From the NCBI RefSeq assembly GCF_023074185.1, contig NZ_JADPKY010000099.1, positions 1 to 64,000 of the forward strand: a stretch of DNA of 64,000 nt, given 5' to 3'. Origin of the DNA: Bradyrhizobium sp. 132 (GTDB taxonomy: Bacteria > Pseudomonadota > Alphaproteobacteria > Rhizobiales > Xanthobacteraceae). The position numbers and the translations under genes were made by a program. The notes beneath the pieces are model-generated. The model was given only the letters and a program-made list of their open reading frames with translations, was not told the origin of the DNA and searched no databases. Positions 1-8,059 of the stretch are shown one piece after another (position 1 is the stretch's first letter; every line of letters begins with the position of its first letter).

Positions 1-1104
1 GAAGCTGAGCGAGGCCGAACCGGTGTTGCCGAAGCTGTCGGTCTGGCTTGCCACGATGGTGTGCGATCCATCGGCCAGCCCGCTCGGGAGGAACGACCAG
101 GCGCCTTGCGCGTCGGTGGTCGCGGTGGCCACGACCGGAGTGCCGTCAATGGTGAAGTGCACCACGGTGTTGGCAAGGCCGGTGCCGCTCAGCGCCGGGT
201 TGGCGGTGACGTGGTCGGTGGCCGAGCTGCCGGTGTCGACGGTGAGGGTCTCGGTCACCGTCGGACCGGTGGTGCTGAGCGTGTAGACCACCGCGCTGCT
301 GGTGGCGGTGTTGCCGGCGGCATCGCTCACCCGTGCGGTCAGCGAGTTGCTGCCGTTGTTGAGGCTGACCGTGGTGCTCCAGCTGCCGTTGCCCTGCACG
401 ATGGCGGTGCCGATCGGCGTGGTGCCGTCGAGGATGGTGACGCTGGCGCCGGCATCGGCGACGTCGACCGTGCCGGTGATGGCCTGGCTGGCCTGGTTAG
501 TCGCCCCACCCGGGCTGGTGATGGCGACCGTCGGCGCCGCCGTGTCGAGGGTGAAGCTCAGCGAGGCCGAACCGATGTTGCCGAAGCTGTCGGTCTGGCT
601 CGCCACGATGGTGTGCAGTCCGTCCGCCAGCCCGCTCGGGAGGAACGACCACGCCCCTTGCGCATCGGTGGTCGCCGTGGCCGCGACCGGAGTGCCGTCG
701 ATGGTGAAGTGCACCACGGTGTTGGCAAGGCCGGTGCCGCTCAGCGCCGGGTTGGCGGTGACGTGGTCGGTGGCCGAGCTGCCGGTGTCGACGGTGAGGG
801 TCTCGGTCACTGTCGGACCGGTGGTGCTGAGCGTGTAGACCACCGCGCTGCTGGTGGCGGTGTTGCCGGCGGCATCGTTCACCCGTGCGGTCAGCGAGTT
901 GGCTCCATTGGTGAGGCTGACCGTGGTGCTCCAGCTGCCGTTGCCCTGCACGATGGCGGTGCCGATCGGCGTGGTGCCGTCGAGGATGGTGACGCTGGCG
1001 CCGGCATCGGCGACGTCGACCGTGCCGGTGATGGCCTGGCTGGCCTGGTTGGTCGCCCCACCCGGGCTGGTGATGGCGACCGTCGGCGCCGCCGTGTCGA
1101 GGGT
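1..1104 (-). repeat. Two tandem 552-bp near-identical repeats inside the adhesin gene
   Basis: Bases 1-552 and 553-1104 match almost base for base; for example the GAAGCT..GCGAGGCCGAAC block recurs at 1 and 553, and CGTGTCGAGGGTGAA at 541 and 1093. The period is 552 bp, or 184 residues, and holds two Ig-like modules per unit. Differences are scattered single-base changes, for example around 70-90 versus 620-640. The array continues past the left edge. Its upstream neighbour (about 1105-1340) is a diverged single Ig-like module. The near identity suggests recent expansion or gene conversion, and copy number may vary between strains. Confidence 0.9.
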
Positions 1105-2628
1105 GAACACAACGGATCCGCTCGTAGTAACGTTGGCGTTAGGGTCCAAAGCCACGATGCTGTGGTCGCCGTCACCTGCCAGCGTGACTGCTATGCTCCA
1201 AACGCCGCCAGAGCGGACAGTAACCGTTCCAATTTGCGTGGTGACACCGTTGTAAGTGTCATACAGCGTCACCGTGCTTCCAACGAAAGCGGCATCGACA
1301 GTTCCGCTGATCGTCTGACTTCCTTGGTTGATTGGACCGCCTGCGCTGCTGATAATTACAGGTGCGAACGAAGTCGCGACAACAGCTTGCGGCGTATCCA
1401 AAACGGGGACGAGCGGTTTCGATGCGGACGCAGAACTTCCCGTGACGGAAGCTAGGGTCACAAAAACCGGAGTGATCGATCCGCCACCCGCTTGGCCCTT
1501 CACGTCGTCTGCAATGACGGTGGTCGAGGCTTCGGTAGGTGATGGTGGAGGACTCCCAGCGAACTTCTGCAGCGACTTTGTATCGGCATCTCCTCGCTTG
1601 CCGTCGCTAGGTGCCGGAGTGTCTGGGGCGATCTGTTTGCCGATATCGTAGGTCGTCAACACCTGCTGGAAAGCGCTGAATTCCTGCGCGACCTGGCCTG
1701 GGCTCTTACTGATGGCTTGGGTGATCACCTCGAAATTGGCAGTTGGCGTGATGGTCAGCGATGGACCGTCGCTGGTAACTATCCCGATTGGATCCCCCGC
1801 GGTACAAACGCCTTGAAGCAAGTTAGTTGGGACGCATTTGAAGACCTGCACGGAATGAATGTGACCATCTTGCTGATCGGCAACCGAGATCGAGACCTGC
1901 CCATCCACCGCATCGACGTTAAGAAGAACTGCGGTACCGCGAATTCCAATCACGGCACTTGGCGTCGCGATCTGCATGTCACCCGTTTTGGCGACCTGGC
2001 CAGCGACGAAGCTGGCCGCGCCTTGGACGAGAGTGAACATCGAATGGTTCGCGCCACTCGTCAGACTGACTAAGGTACCGCTCGCACTACTCTGCCCTTC
2101 ATACCCCAATTCGTTCAACATGAAGCGAGCGTTTGCACTTAGGTTGAACGTTGATCCGTCGATTAGAACCAGGCCGATGGTAGAGCCACTTCCAGTCTGC
2201 ACAACGTCGTTCTGATAGACCACGTCCCCGTTGTTCGCTTCGATGGTAACGCCATTGCGAACGATGCTGGCGCTTCCCGTTATGGTGGCGACATGGCCGA
2301 TGACCTTTACAGGCGCCGCATTTCCTCCGGCTTGAGCAAAGGTTTGATAGCCCGTCAGCGCTTCGACGACTCTCGCATCGAGTTGCGCGCCGTCTGCCGA
2401 AATGAGCGGCGAACGCTTCTCACCGAGAAAGTAGTTGTGAATCGAGACCCGATGGTTGGGATCAGAAATGATGAGATCGGGGCCCGAACGTGCATATTCG
2501 CCCGAGAATAAGAGATGTGCGTCCGGAATGATGAGTGAATCAGTTGGGCCAGGCTCAAGGAGGCCAAAGGACCCCCACGCGGCCTCAGATGCAGCAACAT
2601 CAAGCTTTGGGTTTAATGGGGTATTCAA
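1..2628 (-). CDS. FecR-domain giant surface protein with Ig-like tandem repeats (3' end outside window)
   Basis: An open minus-strand frame runs from an in-frame TGA at 2662-2664 to the left edge, so about 876 codons are visible and the C-terminus is missing. The start is uncertain: TTG at 2626-2628 is the first usual start codon after that stop, and no good ribosome site is seen. After a short N-terminus, residues about 110-230 read as a FecR-like domain, with motifs such as GDVVYQNDVVQTGSGS and ATPSAVIGIRGTAV. A Pro/Ser/Thr-rich linker follows, and from about residue 430 come Ig-like modules with VSDAAGNTA and SFGNTGSASLSF signatures. No signal peptide is visible. By analogy with other FecR plus Ig-repeat proteins this is probably a type I-secreted adhesin, but the C-terminal secretion signal would lie outside the window. 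The opposite strand is also open here and is a shadow. Confidence 0.8.
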   Translation of the reverse strand, partial: MNTPLNPKLDVAASEAAWGSFGLLEPGPTDSLIIPDAHLLFSGEYARSGPDLIISDPNHRVSIHNYFLGEKRSPLISADGAQLDARVVEALTGYQTFAQAGGNAAPVKVIGHVATITGSASIVRNGVTIEANNGDVVYQNDVVQTGSGSTIGLVLIDGSTFNLSANARFMLNELGYEGQSSASGTLVSLTSGANHSMFTLVQGAASFVAGQVAKTGDMQIATPSAVIGIRGTAVLLNVDAVDGQVSISVADQQDGHIHSVQVFKCVPTNLLQGVCTAGDPIGIVTSDGPSLTITPTANFEVITQAISKSPGQVAQEFSAFQQVLTTYDIGKQIAPDTPAPSDGKRGDADTKSLQKFAGSPPPSPTEASTTVIADDVKGQAGGGSITPVFVTLASVTGSSASASKPLVPVLDTPQAVVATSFAPVIISSAGGPINQGSQTISGTVDAAFVGSTVTLYDTYNGVTTQIGTVTVRSGGVWSIAVTLAGDGDHSIVALDPNANVTTSGSVVFTLDTAAPTVAITSPGGATNQASQAITGTVDVADAGASVTILDGTTPIGTAIVQGNGSWSTTVSLTNGANSLTARVNDAAGNTATSSAVVYTLSTTGPTVTETLTVDTGSSATDHVTANPALSGTGLANTVVHFTIDGTPVAATATTDAQGAWSFLPSGLADGLHTIVASQTDSFGNIGSASLSFTLDTAAPTVAITSPGGATNQASQAITGTVDVADAGASVTILDGTTPIGTAIVQGNGSWSTTVSLNNGSNSLTARVSDAAGNTATSSAVVYTLSTTGPTVTETLTVDTGSSATDHVTANPALSGTGLANTVVHFTIDGTPVVATATTDAQGAWSFLPSGLADGSHTIVASQTDSFGNTGSASLSF

Positions 2629-3313
2629 ATCCGCGACCCCATGAATAATTTTGCTAATTAATCACATTTAATGTTAATAACACCCGATCGACGAGCAGAA
2701 AAGCGTTTTTGCAAGCAAAGCTGTATTGGTTCGAAGTCTGTTGATCGTTCGACCCCCAACAATGCGCCCGGGCGTTATAGGGCGCGGTAATACGTGTGCG
2801 GCGGAACGAGTTGATCTGAATAGTCCCGCATCCAGCCGGACACACCGCCAGAGTCCAACTCGCATGGTGCAACCGAGAACTTTTCGTCGCATGGACCTCA
2901 TCGAGGTGCGCCGTCAACTGTGCACGCGCGCAACCGGCATTCCAATAACAGCCTTATTGTAAGGCATATCAACGGCCTGCTATGCCGCATTTATCACTTG
3001 GAGGAAGCGCTCGACCCTAGCCAAGGTGAGCGAATCCGCAAAGCTGTTCAAATTGTGCTACGAGATACATCGAAGAGTTAGTTTGACCTAAGTCCCGGAT
3101 CAAGCGGGCAGACAGCAACAGCAGGTCCAGAGCATTGGCGCGAGGGCGTCGCCGATACGTTCTCCCACGATTGAGAATGCCGGCCTTAGATCTGGATCCA
3201 ATTTAGGCCATGCCCGCATTGATCTGCATATCGGACCGTAGGTGCATTCGCCCTCGCGGGGATCTGCATCCCACTTGCGGACCAGTTGCGCATTGGATCT
3301 CGGTTGACCGTTG
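2629..3313. other. Gene-poor upstream region of the adhesin
   Basis: About 685 bases without a convincing gene. Bases 2645-2690 are AT-rich and lie just upstream of the minus-strand adhesin, so they probably hold its promoter, but I cannot name -35/-10 boxes with confidence. Short open frames at 2654-2917 (minus) and 2726-2962 (plus) have no recognisable features. Confidence 0.5.
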
Positions 3314-3553
3314 TTAGCTCTTTTCTGCGGCGTTGAAGCCGGGCTGGCGGCTGCATGCTTGTCTGGCACCATTAGCCTCGACGGCTATCTGAAACGACGA
3401 GGCAGACAGCAGCTCCATGGCTGATTGTTCTTCGGTCAGGCGCCTCTCAACATACTGCCGTTCAATCTCAGTCAGCCTAGTTTGAAGCAGGCCCAAATAC
3501 CGCTCAACGTTCTTTCGATAAATGCGCAAACGAACAAGCTTCTCGTCGATCAT
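3314..3553 (-). CDS. Small conserved-type hypothetical protein, 79 aa
   Basis: The ATG at 3551-3553 opens a 79-residue protein. Residues 1-50 look like a real small-protein family, with a helical, charged pattern (RKNVERYLGLLQTRLTEIER, then YVERRLTEEQSAMELLSAS) resembling short helical proteins seen repeatedly in Bradyrhizobium-type genomes. The C-terminal 25 residues are less regular and may have drifted. No function can be assigned. The AT-rich stretch 3593-3655 lies directly upstream. Confidence 0.55.
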   Translation of the reverse strand: MIDEKLVRLRIYRKNVERYLGLLQTRLTEIERQYVERRLTEEQSAMELLSASSFQIAVEANGARQACSRQPGFNAAEKS

Positions 3554-3592
3554 CTTTTATCCCGATGAATGGGTGCAATACGCCTGAAAATA

Positions 3593-3655
3593 CCTCTTGA
3601 AGAGGCTATTTTTAAATAAGTATATTTAAATTTGGTGTATTTAAAATGGCAGACA
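3593..3655. promoter_or_regulatory. AT-rich intergenic control region with dyad and direct repeats
   Basis: CCTCTTGAAGAGG (3593-3605) is a perfect dyad. It is followed by an AT block in which TATTTAAA-like elements recur three times before about 3650 (TTTTTAAATAAG, GTATATTTAAATT, GTGTATTTAAAATG). The block sits between the minus-strand 79-aa gene and the plus-strand interrupted peptide gene at 3687, so it could serve either. Its composition stands out sharply from its surroundings. Confidence 0.35.
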
Positions 3656-3686
3656 AATTCGGTAAGGTCAAGAAGGGGTATCTGCG

Positions 3687-3839
3687 ATGAAATCGATCAT
3701 GCTCGCAGTCCTAACTCTGTTCGCGATTTTAACCGTCGCGCCGCTCTAATCATCGGCAGCGCTGGCCCAGCAAAACCCACCCGCCAAAGCCAAATTCGTT
3801 GAGAAGGGATGCAGGCTGGACGCACGGTACGCCTGTTAA
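3687..3839 (+). pseudogene. Secreted small peptide gene interrupted by an in-frame stop
   Basis: ATG at 3687 is preceded by an AAGAAGGGG ribosome site (3670-3678). The frame encodes a typical signal-peptide start (MKSIMLAVLTLFAILTVAPL), then TAA at 3747-3749. It then continues open with SSAALAQQNPPAKAKFVEKG and ends in DARYAC before TAA at 3837-3839. The stop falls inside the signal peptide, just before an AxA-type cleavage region (ALAQ). Without it the product would be about 50 residues with two cysteines. The continuity on both sides makes a recent nonsense mutation the simplest reading. Confidence 0.6.
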
Positions 3840-3963
3840 TGAGTGGCCTCACATCGCGGCGGCTCGCGAGTCCACATGAAAAGTGGGAGCACGGTTGTTG
3901 GGTACGTATAGCGGCCGCTGGGGCAAAAGCCGCTGGCGAGGAATCTTTGTTGGACATGACCTA

Positions 3964-4236
3964 ATGATGAAGCGGCAAACCACGCTCTTCGGGACCCGGA
4001 AGCACCGATTTGGTGCAGGCACGAGCGATGGAAGCGCCACTTACAATGAAGGCCAATTTGCGATTGGCTCTCGCATCGAGGTAAGGCCCTCAGCGGGGCC
4101 ACGGTTGTGCGGCAAAACCGGAACGCTGATTGGTGCTGGATACCATCCCAGGAGTCTCCGCGTCATATTGGATGGTTCAAAATCACCAATAACCCTTCAC
4201 GTTGCATACGTTGCAATTGTAAATGAGAAATTCTGA
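3964..4236 (+). CDS. Small hypothetical protein with KOW-like C-terminal region
   Basis: The frame is open from 3883; ATG at 3964 or 3967 is a more plausible start than the far-upstream one. The last 60 residues carry the coherent part: FAIGSRIEVRPSAGPRLCGK, then TGTLIGAGYHPRSLRVILDG and a final HVAYVAIV. The alternating strand/glycine pattern (TGTLIGAG..RVILDG) resembles KOW/SH3-like small proteins common in Bradyrhizobium-type genomes. Function unknown; start uncertain. Confidence 0.5.
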   Translation: MMKRQTTLFGTRKHRFGAGTSDGSATYNEGQFAIGSRIEVRPSAGPRLCGKTGTLIGAGYHPRSLRVILDGSKSPITLHVAYVAIVNEKF

Positions 4237-5065
4237 TTGATGCTGCGGCAGCCTGCGTGACGAGTTCATCATCCAGCCGCGGCAGCGACAAATAAGTCTG
4301 GTTGATCTGATTCAGCAAAGTCTTTCCCAACGTGCCTAGAGATGCCTGCGGCAATCTCTCTTCTTAGAGCGCAAATCACTCTGATGCGAAGACCGCTGGC
4401 GCCGGGTGGAAAATGAAAGGCGAGCATTGCAGGTCCAGTCGGAGTTTGCCGGTGGCCGAGTTCTTCCATAACAACGCATATCCGAACTGAGCATCGATAG
4501 GGACGATTGAGAACGCGATACACAATCCCCGAACAGTAGAGACATACTGTTATTCGGTGTCTCTTAGTTCCCATTCCTTTCGCTTTGAATTGTGACTTTT
4601 AGTTAAGTAGGCGCCGCGCCGTCGCTCACCCGTTCGAAGTTTACTCTCAGCGATCGCGACCGCAAATTTGGGCAAGATTACCAAAAGATTATTGCAGACG
4701 GGATTGGGATAACTCTGCGATTGGAGCCGTTACTGGTTCGACCGGACGCATAGGCGGCGGCGCCGGTATCTCGCCTCGCAGCTGAGAAGCTCGGGGCAGT
4801 TCAGCCAAAAACTGCATTCGCAATGCGGCAACAGGACATACCTGCGGCTTCGTCCGGGCAAATGATGCCGATGCGCGAAATCATATCGTTAAGTTCAATC
4901 CAAACGACCGACGCCATTTCACTGCCTGCTCGGACGCGCGGACCATCATGGGGACGATCAGGATTCATGGGAGACGATCAGATTGCCTCGTCGGCTCTGG
5001 CGGGAGAAGCGCGGCGACATTGAGCCAGAAAACCTTCGGAATCTCATCGTCCCAGCTCGGCACCG
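4237..5065. other. Gene-poor, decayed stretch next to the truncated ugd
   Basis: No convincing intact gene. Minus-strand fragments look protein-like but broken: 4250-4354 (LLNQINQTYLSLPRLDDELV) continues upstream only in another frame, and 4688-4830 reads MQFLAELPRASQLRGEIPAP in a short open run. A 55-codon minus frame at 4801-4968 also exists, without a clear ribosome site. The region probably holds remnants of rearranged genes, consistent with the abrupt end of the neighbouring UDP-glucose dehydrogenase at about 5090. Confidence 0.4.
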
Positions 5066-5683
5066 TCACCGAGGTCCTGAACCGCGCTCCGTGAACATCA
5101 GCGGCGCCTGGTTCAGCGACAGCGGCCGATAGATGTCGCTCATCACCTTGCGGCCGCGCTCGTCGGAGGTGCCGACGACGATGCGGTCGGGGAATTTGAA
5201 GTCGCGGATCGCCGCGCCCTCGCGCAGGAATTCGGGGTTCGAGGCGACGACCATTTCGGCCTTGGGATTGGTCTCGCGGATGATGCGCTCGACTTCGTCG
5301 CCGGTGCCGACCGGAACGGTCGATTTGGTCACCACGACGGTGAAGCCGGACAGCGACTGCGCGATCTCTTTCGCGGCGGCATAGACATAGGACAAATCGG
5401 CATGGCCGTCACCGCGGCGCGACGGCGTGCCGACCGCGATGAACACGGCATCGGCATCCGCAACCGGCTTGGACAGATCGGTGGTGAACTCCAGCCGCTT
5501 GGCCTTGACGTTGGTCGCCACGAGTTCATCGAGCCCGGGTTCGTAGATCGGGATCTCGCCGCGATGAAGGGCGGCGATCTTCCTCTCGTTCTTGTCGACG
5601 CAGATGACGTCGTGACCGAAATCCGCAAAGCAGGCTCCGGACACCAGTCCCACATAGCCCGTTCCGATCATCGCAATGCGCAT
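5066..5683 (-). pseudogene. ugd: UDP-glucose 6-dehydrogenase, 3'-truncated
   Basis: The N-terminal 200 residues are a clear UDP-glucose/GDP-mannose dehydrogenase: Rossmann GTGYVG at residues 7-12, YEPGLDELV, FIAVGTPS, TVPVGTGDEV, SNPEFLREGAAI and PDRIVVG. Family members are about 430-440 residues and carry the catalytic cysteine near residue 260; this frame stops after about 205, right after APLMFT, and ends in unrelated residues. The distal half is not found in any frame down to 4.2 kb, so this is a truncation by rearrangement, not a frameshift. Without catalytic Cys and sugar-binding domain it cannot oxidise UDP-glucose. Start: ATG at 5683 (MRIAMIG). It lies at the outer edge of the EPS locus. 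Confidence 0.85.
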
Positions 5684-6050
5684 GAAAATGCCTTTTTCTG
5701 TGAACAACAGATACTTCGGCTTCTAGTACATTTTTTCAGCCGATGGCGTGGTCGACCGATCCAGGGACGCAGAATCCGAATAATTCCTTAACCGTACTGC
5801 GTTGAGAGACCACTCGTCATGCGGCAGAACATAGCGGCGCGACGCTCCAGTCTAGCAGCTTCGGATATTTGTCGTCGGCACGCTCTCGGCTTTTCGGGGA
5901 CGTCAGATCCGCCCAGAGGACCTCACGCCGACAGATTGAGTTGGGTTAACGGCGCAGATTGAGGCATCTACTGCCTCACATTTGATGTGGCGTTTTCATT
6001 ATTGCGTCGCAATATATAAGGATCGTCCAGCCCATCGTGAGGCCGATGCG
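5684..6050. promoter_or_regulatory. Intergenic region with paired dyads upstream of the broken peptidase gene
   Basis: No gene is seen. Two adjacent inverted repeats lie 62-91 bases before the start at 6051: TGAGGCA-TCTAC-TGCCTCA (5960-5978) and CACAT-TTG-ATGTG (5977-5989). They are candidate regulator sites or a leader hairpin. The rest has no recognisable structure. Confidence 0.35.
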
Positions 6051-6594
6051 ATGATCCGACATGCTGCACGCATGCTGGTGCTGGCGTGTTGCGTTTGCAG
6101 CCGGCCCGCTTACTCCAGTCTTGAACTGCAGGAGGTCGTACCTCCGCTTTCATTCATGCTGTTCTGTATTAAGTACCCCCAGGATTGTCGGGAACAGCGG
6201 GACCGTCGGACCACGGACTTCCCATCTCGAGGGCAGCGCTGGCGCGAGCTCAACCAGATCAACTGGAGCGTTAATTCTGTTATCGCGGCCGAGAGTCCAT
6301 TGGCAAACCGGAATGACTATGAGTGGCAGATCTTCCCCTCTGACGGAAACTGTGGCGACTACGCCGTAACGAGCCATCTGCTGCTTCGATCGGGCTGGCC
6401 GAGTTCGTCTCTCCTTTTGGCGGAGGTTGTTATTCGTACGACGGGAGAGCATCACCTCGTGCGTGCTGCTCGTACGAGAAGGGCGAGCCATTTTCGTTCT
6501 GGACAATATGAGTGGAGTGATCATCCAGTCCAATGAAGCCTTAGACAAGTACGGTTTCCTGCGCACTGAATCGAATCTGAACCCTCAGCTCTAG
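6051..6594 (+). pseudogene. Transglutaminase-like cysteine peptidase (BTLCP type) with a frameshift
   Basis: The first 137 residues match the bacterial transglutaminase-like cysteine peptidase family (PF06035 type): N-terminal signal-like segment, FMLFCIKYPQDC, NSVI, catalytic Cys at about residue 101 in DGNCGDYAVT, and catalytic His in GEHHLV. CGTG is then present twice in tandem (6458-6461, 6462-6465). Reading on gives unrelated residues and an early stop near 6536. Removing one CGTG restores LLVREGRAIFVLDNMSG, which holds the catalytic Asp, and a frame to TAG at 6592-6594. The intact product would be about 180 residues. An intact relative lies at 33920-34543. ATG 6051 follows a GAGG-like site; an earlier ATG at 5982 is less likely. 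Confidence 0.8.
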
Positions 6595-6846
6595 ACGCGC
6601 GGACTTGCGAGATCTTAGCTTAGCCGCGTCCTTGCGCTTCGAATTCGATCACGTCGCGAACGTATCGTCTTCCGAACCTACAGCTACCAATTCAGGCAGC
6701 CAGCGCTCTGCGCTTGCCCGGCGAGATGCCGGCGATGCGCTCGGCTCGTTAATGATAGCCAACAATCCGCTTGAAAATGCTCTGCCGCGGGTAGCGTCGG
6801 GACAGGCTTTTGGGTAAGAACACGCACCAGCTTCTATGAGATTTGC

Positions 6847-7938
6847 ATGACCAAAAAGCGCGCATTAATTACCGGTGTTACAGGTCAGGACGGGGCCTAC
6901 CTAGCTGAGCTGCTACTTGGGAAGGGCTATGAAGTCCATGGCATCAAGCGGCGGACCTCGCTCTTCAACACCGACCGCATCGACCACCTTTACCTTGATC
7001 CGCACGAGCCCGATCCGCCGTTCCGCCTGCACTACGGTGATCTGACGGACTCCTCCAGCCTCATCCGGATCGTTGCCCAGGTGCAGCCCGACGAAATTTA
7101 CAATCTGGCTGCCCAGAGCCATGTGGCGGTGTCGTTCGAGGAGCCCGAATACACTGCGAATTCCGATGGGCTGGGGACGCTGCGGATTCTCGAAGCCATG
7201 CGCATCGTGGGGCTCGAGAAGACGGCGCGCTTCTACCAAGCGTCGACTTCCGAATTATATGGCCTGGTTCAGGAAATTCCGCAGAAGGAGACCACTCCTT
7301 TTTACCCGCGCTCCCCTTATGCGGTCGCCAAGCTCTACGCCTATTGGATCACGGTGAACTATCGCGAAGCGTACGGTATGTACGCCTGCAACGGAATTCT
7401 GTTCAATCACGAGTCTCCCGTTCGCGGTGAGACCTTCGTTACCCGAAAGATCACGCGAGCACTCGCGCGAATCCATTTGGGTCTTCAGGAGCGCCTGTAT
7501 TTGGGCAATCTGGACGCGCTGCGCGATTGGGGCCACGCCCGCGACTACGTCGAGATGCAGTGGTTGATGCTGCAGCAGGAGAAGCCCGAGGATTTCGTCA
7601 TCGCTACCGGCGTGCAGCACTCCGTGAGAGATTTCGTTAATATTGCGGCCAGCGAAGTCGGAATACGGATTCGGTGGGAAGGCCGCGACGTCGATGAGAA
7701 GGGCTATGACGCCTCTAGCGGCAGATGTATCGTCTCGGTAGACCCCCGCTATTTCCGGCCCACCGAGGTCGCGACTCTCTTGGGAGATCCCGCGAAAGCG
7801 AAGCAGAAACTCGGATGGGAGCCAACGACCTCCTTCGAGACTCTGGTTCAGGAAATGATGAAGGAAGATCTCGAATCGGCAAAGCGGGACGAACTGATCA
7901 AGCAGCACGGATTCCGATACTTTCCGCGTCACGAGTGA
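6847..7938 (+). CDS. gmd: GDP-mannose 4,6-dehydratase
   Basis: A cytoplasmic short-chain dehydrogenase that converts GDP-D-mannose to GDP-4-keto-6-deoxy-D-mannose, the first step towards GDP-L-fucose. Its 363 residues are full length. Visible features are the NADP-binding GVTGQDGAYLAE (residues 10-21), STSELYG (133-139), YxxxK as Y158/K162 in SPYAVAK, NHESPVRGETFVTRKI, and GNLDALRDWGHARDYVE. It pairs functionally with fcl at 9427-10401, although a glycosyltransferase lies between and the two are on opposite strands. The preceding 250 bases (6595-6846) show no gene. Confidence 0.97.
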   Translation: MTKKRALITGVTGQDGAYLAELLLGKGYEVHGIKRRTSLFNTDRIDHLYLDPHEPDPPFRLHYGDLTDSSSLIRIVAQVQPDEIYNLAAQSHVAVSFEEPEYTANSDGLGTLRILEAMRIVGLEKTARFYQASTSELYGLVQEIPQKETTPFYPRSPYAVAKLYAYWITVNYREAYGMYACNGILFNHESPVRGETFVTRKITRALARIHLGLQERLYLGNLDALRDWGHARDYVEMQWLMLQQEKPEDFVIATGVQHSVRDFVNIAASEVGIRIRWEGRDVDEKGYDASSGRCIVSVDPRYFRPTEVATLLGDPAKAKQKLGWEPTTSFETLVQEMMKEDLESAKRDELIKQHGFRYFPRHE

Positions 7939-8059
7939 TCTCGGGTTACTTCACCCACCACAGCGAGCGCGGAGGACGTAAGCGCTCATCCCGGCGCTCA
8001 CCTTTGGCTGCTTTTGTTCGTCAGCCGACACCATCGCGCCGCAGTCGAGGTCAGATGTC

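Noticed and set aside
1..1104. CRISPR-like repeat array
   Set aside because: The repeats are 552 bp, coding and directly adjacent, without spacers.
61..1455. Plus-strand open frame of 464 codons opposite the adhesin
   Set aside because: Its product is Arg/Gly/Asp-rich and repeats with the same 552-bp period only because the true minus-strand gene does; the minus strand gives a coherent FecR plus Ig-like protein.
6605..6817. Plus-strand 70-codon frame before gmd
   Set aside because: No ribosome site, irregular composition, and no recognisable pattern.
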